From NCBI GenBank assembly GCA_027325115.1, contig DAHWFG010000248.1:1-7010 (forward strand): a stretch of 7,010 bases of DNA. Reading direction: 5' to 3'. This document shows positions 1-6,020 of the stretch, piece by piece; the stretch's first letter is position 1; every line of letters starts with the position of its first letter. Below the pieces are notes generated by a model, which saw nothing but the letters and a program-made list of their open reading frames with translations, was not told the DNA's origin and made no database searches. The stretch comes from JAKBCQ01 sp021807585 (GTDB lineage Bacteria > Planctomycetota > Planctomycetia > Isosphaerales > Isosphaeraceae). Made by a program: the position numbers and the translations under genes.

Positions 1-73
1 TCGGATCGACGTCGGCCGTCGTCTCATCGATGATCATCAAGCGAATAGCACGGAACTCGACGACCAAACGCAT
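1..73 (-). CDS. Possible 5' end of an unidentified gene (partial, runs off the window)
   Basis: Reading leftward from an ATG at 73-71 the frame stays open for 24 codons to the window edge. The peptide begins MRLVVEFRAIRLMIIDET, an alternation of hydrophobic and charged residues that could be a beta strand opening a globular domain. Third codon positions are mostly G or C, as in the real genes here. There is no good Shine-Dalgarno in front of this ATG; a second in-frame ATG lies 12 codons further in. It would follow the ferritin-like gene after a 45-base AT-rich gap on the same strand. Two plus-strand frames are also open over the same bases, so this call rests on composition and peptide character only. 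No family is recognised. Confidence 0.25.
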   Translation of the reverse strand, partial: MRLVVEFRAIRLMIIDETTADVDP

Positions 74-86
74 CGCATAATTTACC

Positions 87-115
87 AATATGATAAAACG
101 AGTTTATTAAATATT
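87..115 (-). other. AT-rich imperfect hairpin downstream of the ferritin-like gene
   Basis: Bases 91-97 pair with 103-109 (seven pairs, one of them G-T, five-base loop), and 87-90 pair with 112-115 across a two-base bulge. The stem is almost pure A+T, so it is a poor intrinsic terminator. It sits directly after the stop codon of the ferritin-like gene. It may be a 3' end structure or simply the AT-rich spacer before the next gene. Confidence 0.2.
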
Positions 116-118
116 AGA

Positions 119-625
119 TCACTTTTCCACGCTCTTATCGGTTGAGGCGCGTTGTTCGACCAGTCTGTTGAGGCTGTTTTGAAGCGCATCGCGATGGATT
201 CTCTCGTCGTCCAACACCGCCGCGATTTCTCGACCGCTTTCGAGATCGCCCAACGCCTGGAAGGTGTGCGCCCAGGCGGTGAGCCAATGAATCCAGCGCG
301 CCTTGGCGGTGAGATCGGTCCAAACCTGATCGTGCGGTCCCGAGCCGAATTCACCCACCTGAACTTTGAGCTTTTGAATCATGCCGCCGATTCCCCCCTC
401 GGTCGATTCGCTTGGAGTGTGACCGTATCGCGCGGCGATTTTCTCCAAGATCGCCGTGTGGCGTTCATCGGCTTGCGCAATTTCATGATAAAGAACCGTC
501 AGGCTTGCGTCGGGAGGCGATTCGGCCCGCGCGTTCGCCTCTCGCGCCAGCGTCCGTTCGTGATCGATTCCGTTGATAAGTTCTGATGTAATCCATCGAC
601 GATCGATCGAGATCGTTTCGGCCAT
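119..625 (-). CDS. Ferritin-like four-helix bundle protein, hypothetical
   Basis: This is a 168-residue soluble protein with no signal peptide. It reads as four long amphipathic helices, roughly residues 9-35, 41-66, 99-127 and 129-158, with a Gly-rich linker near 77-95. Candidate metal ligands resemble those of ferritin-like or bacterioferritin-like folds: E23 in helix 1, D53/E54 with H56 in helix 2, and an E141-x-x-H144 pair in helix 4. Helix 3 has H113 and H120 but no obvious Glu, so a complete di-iron site is not certain. Small ferritin-like proteins of this length are common in stress gene clusters; the role here, perhaps metal or peroxide handling, is inference. The ATG at 625 is preceded by a strong GGAAAGGAG at 635-643 with nine-base spacing, which decides the start. 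It is divergent from the CBS-domain gene and the two share a 226-base intergenic region. A hemerythrin-like or DUF-type bundle is the alternative. Confidence 0.72.
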   Translation of the reverse strand: MAETISIDRRWITSELINGIDHERTLAREANARAESPPDASLTVLYHEIAQADERHTAILEKIAARYGHTPSESTEGGIGGMIQKLKVQVGEFGSGPHDQVWTDLTAKARWIHWLTAWAHTFQALGDLESGREIAAVLDDERIHRDALQNSLNRLVEQRASTDKSVEK

Positions 626-818
626 GATTTGATGCTCCTTTCCAGAAGCGAAGCGACCTGCGCACCCCTGATCAACTCGGTTTCACCGTGAGAACCCCAA
701 AGGGAATTCGGTCGTCGCGCTCCGATGAGAGAGCGCATTGCGAGGTCGGATGATATTTAAAGCAAAAATTGTACCGATTCGCGCACTTCGGTCTGAAATG
801 TGCGTAAAAGTCTGGAGT

Positions 819-838
819 ACCGGTTTCGGTTTTTTTTT
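819..838 (+). terminator. Terminator-like hairpin with T8 tract abutting the CBS gene ribosome site
   Basis: ACCG at 819-822 pairs with CGGT at 827-830 around a four-base loop and is followed at once by eight T residues (831-838). The Shine-Dalgarno GAGGA of the CBS gene begins at 839. The stem is only four pairs, so termination would be weak. Further upstream, CGCAC (782-786) can pair with GTGCG (800-804). The position suggests either a leftover terminator of an upstream transcript or a leader attenuator for the CBS gene. No alternative antiterminator pairing was found. Confidence 0.35.
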
Positions 839-851
839 GAGGACGACGGCA

Positions 852-1265
852 ATGACCGATTCCATGATATCTCGCCCGACGGCGGCCGATCTGATGACGA
901 CGGGGCTTCGGACGTGCTCTCCGTTTAGCTCGGTGGCGGAGGCGAGTTTGATTCTGCGAGGAGTCGACTGCGGGGCGATTCCGGTGGTCGACGCGGGGGA
1001 GGCGATCGGCATCCTAACCGACCGTGATATCGCGCTCGCGGTCGCCGATCACCCCGATATCGCAAGCCTTCCCGTAAGTGAAATTATGAGCAAAAATCCA
1101 ATCACGGTTCCCCCCACGGCGTCGATCGCCGAAGTTCAAGCGAAATTGATCGAGCACGGAGTGAAGCGCGTGCTCGTGGTCGATCAAACCGGGCAGCTTC
1201 AGGGGCTGATCGCCAAAGTCGATCTGGCGCTTCGAGGAGATGCGGAACCGCCGATACCGAGCTGA
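852..1265 (+). CDS. Two-CBS-domain protein
   Basis: This is a 137-residue soluble protein made almost entirely of a tandem CBS pair (Bateman module), domain 1 about residues 12-66 and domain 2 about 77-130. Domain 1 ends in GILTDRDIAL, the conserved ligand-contacting stretch with its Thr and Asp. Domain 2 has EIMSKNPITVPPTASIAE followed by GLIAKVDLA, where the usual Ser/Thr is Ala but the Asp is kept. Such modules bind adenosine nucleotides (AMP, ATP, SAM) or similar ligands and act as energy or redox sensors; the ligand here is unknown. The frame is open from an ATG at 738, but I chose 852 because GAGGA at 839-843 lies eight bases upstream, the residues before it resemble no CBS sequence, and they would be encoded by the hairpin and T tract. 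Stand-alone CBS pairs are common in stress operons. The gene converges on the permease gene after 86 bases. Confidence 0.9.
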   Translation: MTDSMISRPTAADLMTTGLRTCSPFSSVAEASLILRGVDCGAIPVVDAGEAIGILTDRDIALAVADHPDIASLPVSEIMSKNPITVPPTASIAEVQAKLIEHGVKRVLVVDQTGQLQGLIAKVDLALRGDAEPPIPS

Positions 1266-1351
1266 TTTGTGACATCCGTCTCTCGTCGGGATCGATTCCT
1301 TCGACTTCAATCAAGAGATATACAACGATCAAATAGAATCGGATTCGTATC

Positions 1352-3241
1352 TCATGCGGTTGAAGTCGCCTCTACGACGGTCTCGGCGGTCGATTGGGGC
1401 TTTGCGATCGAGACGATGTGGGCCTTCGCCTCGGCGAGCGAGCGAGCGACGTTTGAGGCCGCGATTTCAAGATGATAGAATGCGTCGGACGACGACGTGA
1501 CGGGATGAGCCCAAAGGCCGACGACGATCGGCACGTTTGGTATACGCGTTCGGATGCGATTGACGAGCAATTCCGTACTGGAGAGTGGACCCGGAGGCAG
1601 GTGCGAAACGACGATTGTGTGGGGAGGCGCATCGATTTGGTGATCGGCGAAAGCCGAGGACGTCTCGGGGTCGGCGATGATTTCGAGCACGATTCGAGAT
1701 GGGGTGAGAAGTTGTCCCAACATGCGTAGAGCGAGCGCGTCGGACATTTTGTCGATGACGAGGCCGACGATCCTCGTTTCGGCGGAATCCGAGTTGAGAT
1801 CGACGGGATTGGCGCCGCCGGGGAGCGGTTGAGCCGCGGTTTCGAGGCTGAATTCAGGGGTTCCGTCGAGCCGATCGAGGATTTCGCCGACGACCCGACC
1901 GATGAACGCGTGTTTCGATTCGTCGAGTTCGTCGCGGGCCGCGTCTCGTTCGGCGCGAACGAGGGCTTTGAGCAAGAGATCGTCAAAGACTTCGACGCGT
2001 GGTTGTACTTTGAGCGCCGCGTCGACGATCGCGAGCGCGCCGGGTTCGTCGAGCGCGATCAACCTCTCATATAATCTTAAGTTTGGTTCCATCTCGGCGG
2101 TTTCGCCCAGCAGCGTGGCGAAGAACCGAAGACTTTCGACATGCTTGCCGAGCACGGCGAGGCAGACGGTGAGAGGAGTTGAGAGGAGCAGTCCCAGAGT
2201 TCCCCACATCCAGGTCCAAAACATCGCGGCGACCAATAAACTGAGCGCCGAGATCCCCGTCGTTTTTCCGTAGATTACGGGTTCGAGATAACTGTTGAGT
2301 AAGATTTCGATAACGGCGTAAACCGCGACGACTTCGAGCGGGCGCATCCAGCTTTCAAACATGGCGAACGAGAACAGGAACGGCAGGATGAATGCGACCG
2401 CGGGGCCGACGTAGGGGAAAAATCGGAGCATCGCGGCCAAGGATCCCCACAGAATCGAGTACGGCACGCCGATCAGGCTCAACGCGATCCCGATCGTCAA
2501 TCCGTAGCAAGAATTAACAAGTGCGAACGTGCCAAGATAACGACTTATGCGTTGCGATATTTCCCGGGTTGTACGTGTAGTTAAACTTATGTGTTTATTT
2601 CCGAAGAGGGTGACGATACGATCGCTGATTCCCTCGCGGCCGATGAGTATGAAGAGTACGAGGATGAGAACGAAGCCCGCTTCGCCGAGGAATTCGAGAT
2701 AAGGCCCTCCCGCGGAGCGCACTTGCTCGATGATTGAGGGTTGAGTGACGACCTCGACTTTGGGAATCGTGGCGGTTTTTGCGACGCGATTCGACTCGGT
2801 CGTCTCTCCCTTGTTTTCCGACGCTTCGACCTCATTGGGTTTCGCCTCGATTTTGGCTTTGATTTCGTCGGCGAACGATTTGAGCCGGACCGCGGCGTTA
2901 TCGCCCGCGGGTTTGAGCAAATGGCTAAGCTTTGTTTCTATATTCTCTTGATAATCTGGCAAGCGTTTGACGAGCGAGGCGAGTTCTTTACCGACGAGAT
3001 ATCCGACGCCGCCGAGCGCTCCCAGCGTGATGAGCACGGTGACGACGACGGCGAGCGGGCGCGGCAATCGCGCGCGTTCCAATAACCCGACGACCGGAGC
3101 GAGTGCGAAGCTAAGCAAGATCGAGAGGATCAGGGTTTTGAGGACCGGGCCGGTAAAATACATGAAGGCGATGACCGCGAAGATCAAGATCGTCAGTTGG
3201 AATGGATCGAGAGCTCGGGCCGTTTCTTTGCGCTCGGTCAT
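1352..3241 (-). CDS. AI-2E family (PerM/TqsA-like) transporter with a C-terminal soluble extension
   Basis: This 629-residue inner-membrane protein has hydrophobic segments at about 14-30, 32-55, 63-85, 187-201, 236-260, 264-297, 302-325 and 329-361. That is the AI-2E/PerM layout, with a large soluble loop between the third and fourth. Family hallmarks are visible: FFPYVGP at 274-280 and the NSYLEPVIYGKTTG stretch at 316-329. The loop carries a Glu/Lys-rich stretch at about 128-165. Usual family members are about 340-400 residues; this one has about 250 more after residue 380. The tail ends in an alpha/beta domain (about 489-610) with strands such as TIVVSHLPPG and NVPIVVGLWA, similar to a tail I know from some alphaproteobacterial members. 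Family members export diverse small molecules or ions, so the substrate is not assigned. TAAGGAG at 3247-3253, five bases before the ATG, fixes the start. It lies downstream of the csbD gene on the same strand. Confidence 0.9.
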   Translation of the reverse strand: MTERKETARALDPFQLTILIFAVIAFMYFTGPVLKTLILSILLSFALAPVVGLLERARLPRPLAVVVTVLITLGALGGVGYLVGKELASLVKRLPDYQENIETKLSHLLKPAGDNAAVRLKSFADEIKAKIEAKPNEVEASENKGETTESNRVAKTATIPKVEVVTQPSIIEQVRSAGGPYLEFLGEAGFVLILVLFILIGREGISDRIVTLFGNKHISLTTRTTREISQRISRYLGTFALVNSCYGLTIGIALSLIGVPYSILWGSLAAMLRFFPYVGPAVAFILPFLFSFAMFESWMRPLEVVAVYAVIEILLNSYLEPVIYGKTTGISALSLLVAAMFWTWMWGTLGLLLSTPLTVCLAVLGKHVESLRFFATLLGETAEMEPNLRLYERLIALDEPGALAIVDAALKVQPRVEVFDDLLLKALVRAERDAARDELDESKHAFIGRVVGEILDRLDGTPEFSLETAAQPLPGGANPVDLNSDSAETRIVGLVIDKMSDALALRMLGQLLTPSRIVLEIIADPETSSAFADHQIDAPPHTIVVSHLPPGPLSSTELLVNRIRTRIPNVPIVVGLWAHPVTSSSDAFYHLEIAASNVARSLAEAKAHIVSIAKPQSTAETVVEATSTA

Positions 3242-3460
3242 GGAAGCTCCTTACACCGGTGAGGCGAGCGACGCGACGGGGTGGATCGGCGCAAACGCCG
3301 ACGCCCGTCTTTTCCGACGCGCCGCTCGGATCTTTCGTCGAGATCGGACCGACGAGCGATTAACGCGCGGTGTTCCCCGGATTTGGTCGATTCGGCGCAT
3401 TCATCGAACTGAATTCCATAAATGCTTATGTTTGGTTGTCTTGCCCGTCGACGAGCGTGG

Positions 3461-3709
3461 TTAAAGGTCGTCGTCTGTGAGCGTCTGATTGTCCGCGGCC
3501 GGATCGTGGTCGTGCGACCATTTGATCGAGCTCAGGTGCTTCTCGATCGCCTCGCGGGTTTCTCCGGTTTTACGCTGGATGAGGCCGATGAACTGATCGT
3601 ATTTGCCGTCGACGACCCGAAATTCGTCGTCGGTCAGATCGCCCCATTTTTCCTTCACTTTGCCCCTGAGCTCCTTCCATCGACCCTTCAAGATATCGGC
3701 GTTCAACAT
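3461..3709 (-). CDS. CsbD family stress protein
   Basis: This is an 82-residue hydrophilic protein. Residues 6-61 match the CsbD family: LKGRWKELRGKVKEKWGDL, then DDEF, the DQFIGLIQRKTGE stretch, and a closing amphipathic helix REAIEKHL. CsbD-like proteins are small, abundant and induced by general stress in many bacteria (sigma-B controlled in Bacillus subtilis); their molecular function is unsettled. The last 20 residues are acidic and His/Asp-rich and go beyond the usual family core. The frame is open further upstream to 3919, but AAAGGAG at 3716-3722 sits six bases before the ATG at 3709, and the family alignment also starts there. It shares about 45 per cent identity over 53 aligned residues with the CsbD half of the fusion at 5805-6227. 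The gene lies 219 bases upstream of the permease gene on the same strand; co-transcription is possible but not shown. Confidence 0.9.
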   Translation of the reverse strand: MLNADILKGRWKELRGKVKEKWGDLTDDEFRVVDGKYDQFIGLIQRKTGETREAIEKHLSSIKWSHDHDPAADNQTLTDDDL

Positions 3710-4080
3710 GGCGTGCTCCTTTGTGATCATGTGGTTGACAAGATATTCCATGCGACGCGAATGCTGATGCAACCTAGTGCACTCCCCGTGCCAAATATGG
3801 GGAATCTGTGTGATTCCGGGACGACGGGGATCGACATGCGTGATATCCACGGCGCCGAGCGGGCGATTCGTATTCGCTGATCTGGCGGAGAAGCCGACGG
3901 TATGGCACAAGTCTTGCATGTTTGTTTAGAGACGATTTGCGTCGGCGTGGTTTGATCGATCGATCGTCCGGTCCGAGTGCGATCGGCGGGGTGATGCGAT
4001 CGACCCGCGCAATATGTGACATCCGTAAGATATAGGCCGAGACCGCGCGGATGGGCGCGGGTTGACGAGTTGGGAACATC
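3710..4080. other. Divergent intergenic region, csbD / membrane operon
   Basis: This 371-base region must hold the leftward control region of csbD and the rightward one of the membrane protein operon. It contains the csbD Shine-Dalgarno (3716-3722), an inverted repeat TCCCC (3783-3787) / GGGGA (3799-3803), the perfect inverted repeat at 3801-3817 listed separately, and five GATC tetramers between 3954 and 4001. Candidate -10 elements such as TATAGG at 4031-4036 have no matching -35, so no promoter is called. The reading frames that cross it lack a ribosome site and any recognisable protein character. Confidence 0.6.
3801..3817. promoter_or_regulatory. Operator-like perfect inverted repeat GGAATC-N5-GATTCC
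   Basis: GGAATC at 3801-3806 and its exact complement GATTCC at 3812-3817 flank TGTGT. Six-base arms with a five-base spacer have the geometry of a dimeric regulator site. It lies 92-108 bases upstream of the csbD start, in the divergent region. The left arm also overlaps the GGGGA arm of a second inverted repeat (3783-3803), so as RNA the two hairpins would exclude each other. The binding protein is unknown. Confidence 0.35.
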
Positions 4081-4611
4081 ATGATGTCGAGCGTATCGAA
4101 CGATCCAGAAATCGATGAAATCCGCAAGCGAATGAGCGTCATCCGCCGCGAGATGCACGTTGATTTTCAGACCGCGGTGCAATCGGCCGAGCGATTATTT
4201 GATTGGAAGGGATATGTGGCGCGATATCCCTGGATTGCGCTCGCGGTCGCTACGGGTGTCGGGTATCTCGTTGCGCCTTCGAGGCGTGGGAAGCGGATCG
4301 TCTCATCCTCGGTTTCGACTCCGGCGGCTCCGGAATCGCCCGCTCCCGAAGAGAGCCTTGAATCGTCGCGGTCGGAATCGCCGAAATCGCGTACGAAGGG
4401 AGAATTGATCGGGCTCGCGTTCGGGATTGTGGGGCCGATCGTGGTTCGTGTGGCTCAAAGTTACGCCATTTCCGCGATCGAACGCCGACTCGACTCATTT
4501 TCACTTATGAATACAAGTTCGACTACGAAACCTCAGCCAAAACCGGAGAACATCGATGATGCGTCGCGTACCGATCACCCGCGTTGGGATCGTACCTCCG
4601 GACGGATTTAA
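4081..4611 (+). CDS. Small membrane protein with two hydrophobic segments, unknown function
   Basis: This is a 176-residue protein. Residues 8-48 form a charged amphipathic helix. The first hydrophobic segment follows at about 50-66 (PWIALAVATGVGYLVAP) and ends in basic SRRGKR. A Ser/Pro/Glu-rich linker spans about 72-105, a second hydrophobic stretch about 107-131, and a hydrophilic tail closes the protein. The first half resembles a DUF883 (ElaB/YqjD) protein: helix, then a Pro-led membrane segment and basic residues. I do not recognise the whole. The start is ATG 4081 or the adjacent ATG 4084; both lack a good Shine-Dalgarno (only GGGA at 4072-4075). It is the first gene of a tight plus-strand operon, and its last 56 bases overlap the next gene. 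A membrane-anchored stress or envelope protein is the likely role by context. Confidence 0.7.
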   Translation: MMSSVSNDPEIDEIRKRMSVIRREMHVDFQTAVQSAERLFDWKGYVARYPWIALAVATGVGYLVAPSRRGKRIVSSSVSTPAAPESPAPEESLESSRSESPKSRTKGELIGLAFGIVGPIVVRVAQSYAISAIERRLDSFSLMNTSSTTKPQPKPENIDDASRTDHPRWDRTSGRI

Positions 4612-4789
4612 GTCGTTCAATCGGGTCTCGACCGCGGCGTCGGAATCTGAATGGTTCGACCGCGGTCGGAACCGACTTTCGACAGTCGACGGAATCGTTC
4701 GTGATCAAATCCGGCGTCATCCTCTACAAATGTTGGGGGGCGCTTTGATTTTGGGAGTTGCACTCGGATGGTTGATCAAAAAGCGATGA
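4556..4789 (+). CDS. DUF883-like C-tail-anchored membrane protein
   Basis: This is a 77-residue basic protein. A hydrophilic N-terminal part is followed by the helix VDGIVRDQIRRHP and a single membrane segment at about 56-73 (LQMLGGALILGVALGWLI) ending in KKR. A charged helix, then R-[HN]-P, a Gly-rich membrane helix and terminal basic residues is the tail of DUF883 proteins such as ElaB and YqjD, which in E. coli bind ribosomes and sit in the inner membrane in stationary phase. At 77 residues it is shorter than those and has little of the usual coiled coil. The start is ATG 4556, with GGAG at 4545-4548 seven bases upstream; both lie inside the preceding gene, so translation is probably coupled. 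Its stop overlaps the next gene. This order, DUF883 then YqjE-like, matches the enterobacterial yqjD-yqjE pair. Confidence 0.75.
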   Translation: MMRRVPITRVGIVPPDGFKSFNRVSTAASESEWFDRGRNRLSTVDGIVRDQIRRHPLQMLGGALILGVALGWLIKKR

Positions 4790-5226
4790 ATAGATCGGCG
4801 AACAAGGCGGTTGAGCCATCGGGATCGGTAAGCGAAAGCCTCGCCGATTTTGTCGACAACCTCGCCGAGCTGGGGGATCTTCAGCTTCGCCTGTTGCGGC
4901 AAGACGCGCGTGCGAGCTTCCAACACGCGCGGTTTGCGATCGTGCTCTTCGGCCTCGGCTTATGCGCGATTTTAGCGGGAATAATGCTTGCACTCCTCGG
5001 TTTGGTTGAGGAGCTCGCGGCACACGCGGTGATGAGCCGCCCCGCGGCGTTTTTGACGGTCGGACTCGGCGCGTTGCTCTTCGGCGCTCTCGCGTTTCAG
5101 TATTCGTTGGGTCGAATCGCGTCGTCGTCGGAGGGATTTCGGCGTTCGAACGAAGAATTGATCCGCAATCTCTCGTGGGTGAGAACGGTACTGACTCAGA
5201 GCGGCCGTTCGCGAGTGCGGCGTTAA
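4768..5226 (+). CDS. Phage holin superfamily III / YqjE-like (DUF1469) membrane protein
   Basis: This is a 152-residue integral membrane protein. A hydrophilic amphipathic helix (about 22-54, LADFVDNLAELGDLQLRLL) leads to two membrane segments at about 56-80 and 92-113, then a basic amphipathic tail (FRRSNEELIRNLSWVRTVL). That layout, including the closing N-E-E-L-x-R-N-L-x-W helix, is typical of the YqjE/Phage_holin_3_6 family, chromosomal proteins found in stress operons rather than lysis holins. Two starts are possible: ATG 4768, with GGGAG at 4753-4757, or ATG 4786, whose ATGA overlaps the stop of the preceding gene in the classic coupled manner and would give 146 residues. Both lie before the conserved part. 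It is the last gene of the overlapping trio. Function is not established; association with the DUF883 protein is inferred from gene order. Confidence 0.85.
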   Translation: MVDQKAMNRSANKAVEPSGSVSESLADFVDNLAELGDLQLRLLRQDARASFQHARFAIVLFGLGLCAILAGIMLALLGLVEELAAHAVMSRPAAFLTVGLGALLFGALAFQYSLGRIASSSEGFRRSNEELIRNLSWVRTVLTQSGRSRVRR

Positions 5227-5336
5227 AGTCTCAACCTCATTGGTTGGATCGGCACGAGCTTTGCACTCGATATTTAACAAGTTACGACGGTTTTGTTCAA
5301 ACGATTGAGAATCTTCTCGAATAAGGAGACGACGCG

Positions 5337-5543
5337 ATGACTCATGCATTCGCCGACGATGTACGCGCCCTTCACCCCGATCGCGTCTTGCCGACCGGAG
5401 CGCTCCCGTCGCACCACGACCGTAATACCGGGGACGACCTGATCGCCAAGATTGAGGATTTCGCCCGCGAGCATCCGCTTTCGTTCGGGCTTTACGCGCT
5501 CGGCGTCGGTTTCGTATTGGGCTGGAAACTCAAGCCCTGGTGA
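5337..5543 (+). CDS. Short DUF883-like tail-anchored protein
   Basis: This is a 68-residue protein. The N-terminal 30 residues are polar and His-rich. A short charged helix (DDLIAKIEDFAREHP) leads into one membrane segment at about 47-63 (LSFGLYALGVGFVLGW) and a five-residue end KLKPW. The R-E-H-P entry and Gly-rich helix resemble the DUF883 tail seen in the neighbouring genes, although it lacks the full coiled coil. AAGGAG at 5323-5328 stands eight bases before the ATG. It begins 110 bases after the YqjE-like gene on the same strand and is followed by an intrinsic terminator, so it may end that transcription unit or have its own promoter in the gap. The role is inferred only from resemblance and context. 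Confidence 0.75.
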   Translation: MTHAFADDVRALHPDRVLPTGALPSHHDRNTGDDLIAKIEDFAREHPLSFGLYALGVGFVLGWKLKPW

Positions 5544-5628
5544 AGAGTGCAAGAATGCTCGACGCCAATCATTTTGACGCATTCGAGTATGTTAATACCT
5601 ATAAGATCAGAATCGCCGTGAAGGTTCG

Positions 5629-5655
5629 TCGCCGCGGATCGTCGCGGCGATTTTC
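5629..5655 (+). terminator. Intrinsic terminator of the plus-strand cluster
   Basis: Bases 5629-5636 pair perfectly with 5643-5650: eight pairs, seven of them G-C, around the loop GATCGT. TTTTCATTTAT follows immediately. It lies 85 bases past the stop of the short DUF883-like gene and is oriented for plus-strand transcripts. Confidence 0.75.
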
Positions 5656-5721
5656 ATTTATGCCGGATGTTTATACAATACGAATTGATCGAGGACCGAA
5701 GGGGATCTTCGCGGCGTCTAC

Positions 5722-5753
5722 CGCCGCGCGACTCGGGGAGGAATCGCGCGGCG
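5722..5753 (-). terminator. GC-rich hairpin in the 3' region of the CsbD-DUF883 gene
   Basis: Ten perfect pairs join 5722-5731 (CGCCGCGCGA) to 5744-5753 around a 12-base loop, about 50 bases beyond the minus-strand stop at 5805. No T tract follows in either direction, so factor-independent termination is doubtful; 3'-end protection or Rho-assisted termination is possible. A competing seven-pair hairpin (5710-5716 with 5722-5728) uses the same bases. Confidence 0.45.
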
Positions 5754-5804
5754 TGGTTGGGAAGGCGTCATTTCGGAATCCCGCGGAGGAACGCGGTGTT
5801 TTGA

Positions 5805-6020
5805 TTACCTCGAACGAAGCGACAGTCCGACGAGCAGTCCCGCGACGAGGCCGACGCCGAGAGCGACGACCATCGATTCGGTCGGATTGCGCCGGACCAC
5901 CTCGCGCGAGTCTTCAAAGCGTTCACGCGCGTGATCGGCGAGCCGGCCGTAATTGTCCTGCAAACGTTCCTTCGCCTGGCCGACGTATTCGCCCGCGGTT
6001 TCCGCTGCATGAGAAATCAT
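5805..6020 (-). CDS. Nested start: free DUF883 (ElaB/YqjD-like) protein from inside the fusion
   Basis: The ATG at 6020-6018, codon 70 of the fusion, has AAAAGGAG at 6026-6033 five bases upstream. This site is as strong as those of the true genes in this window. Initiation here would give a complete 71-residue DUF883-type protein with full coiled-coil helix, RRNP entry, membrane helix and basic C-terminus, without the CsbD domain. What is seen is the site and the frame; that it is used is inference. If so, the locus makes both a membrane-tethered CsbD and a free DUF883 protein. Confidence 0.5.
   Translation of the reverse strand: MISHAAETAGEYVGQAKERLQDNYGRLADHARERFEDSREVVRRNPTESMVVALGVGLVAGLLVGLSLRSR

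Noticed and set aside
152..586. Long plus-strand open frame opposite the ferritin-like gene
   Set aside because: It is an antisense shadow: no ribosome site, Arg/Phe-rich composition and no family resemblance, whereas the minus-strand frame has a strong Shine-Dalgarno and a clean helical pattern.
738..851. Upstream 38-codon extension of the CBS protein
   Set aside because: The extra residues are encoded across a T8 tract and hairpin, do not look like CBS sequence, and a good ribosome site supports 852.
1372..1986. 204-codon alternative minus-strand frame inside the permease gene tail
   Set aside because: Its Ser/Arg/Pro-rich product is typical of an off-frame reading of GC-rich DNA, and it overlaps the well-supported permease tail.
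3735..3763. Perfect TTGACA hexamer as a plus-strand promoter
   Set aside because: No TATAAT-like hexamer lies at 16-18 bases, and the nearest plus-strand gene is more than 300 bases away.
3710..3919. 70-codon N-terminal extension of CsbD
   Set aside because: The CsbD family begins at the chosen Met and a strong Shine-Dalgarno precedes it; the extension crosses the operator-like repeat.
1268..4026. Shared 12-mer TGTGACATCCGT after the CBS gene and before the membrane operon
   Set aside because: One or two identical 12-mers are expected by chance in 7 kb, and the contexts have nothing in common.
4768..5226. Reading the holin-superfamily gene as evidence of a prophage
   Set aside because: The YqjE-like branch is chromosomal and pairs with DUF883 proteins; no other phage gene is present.
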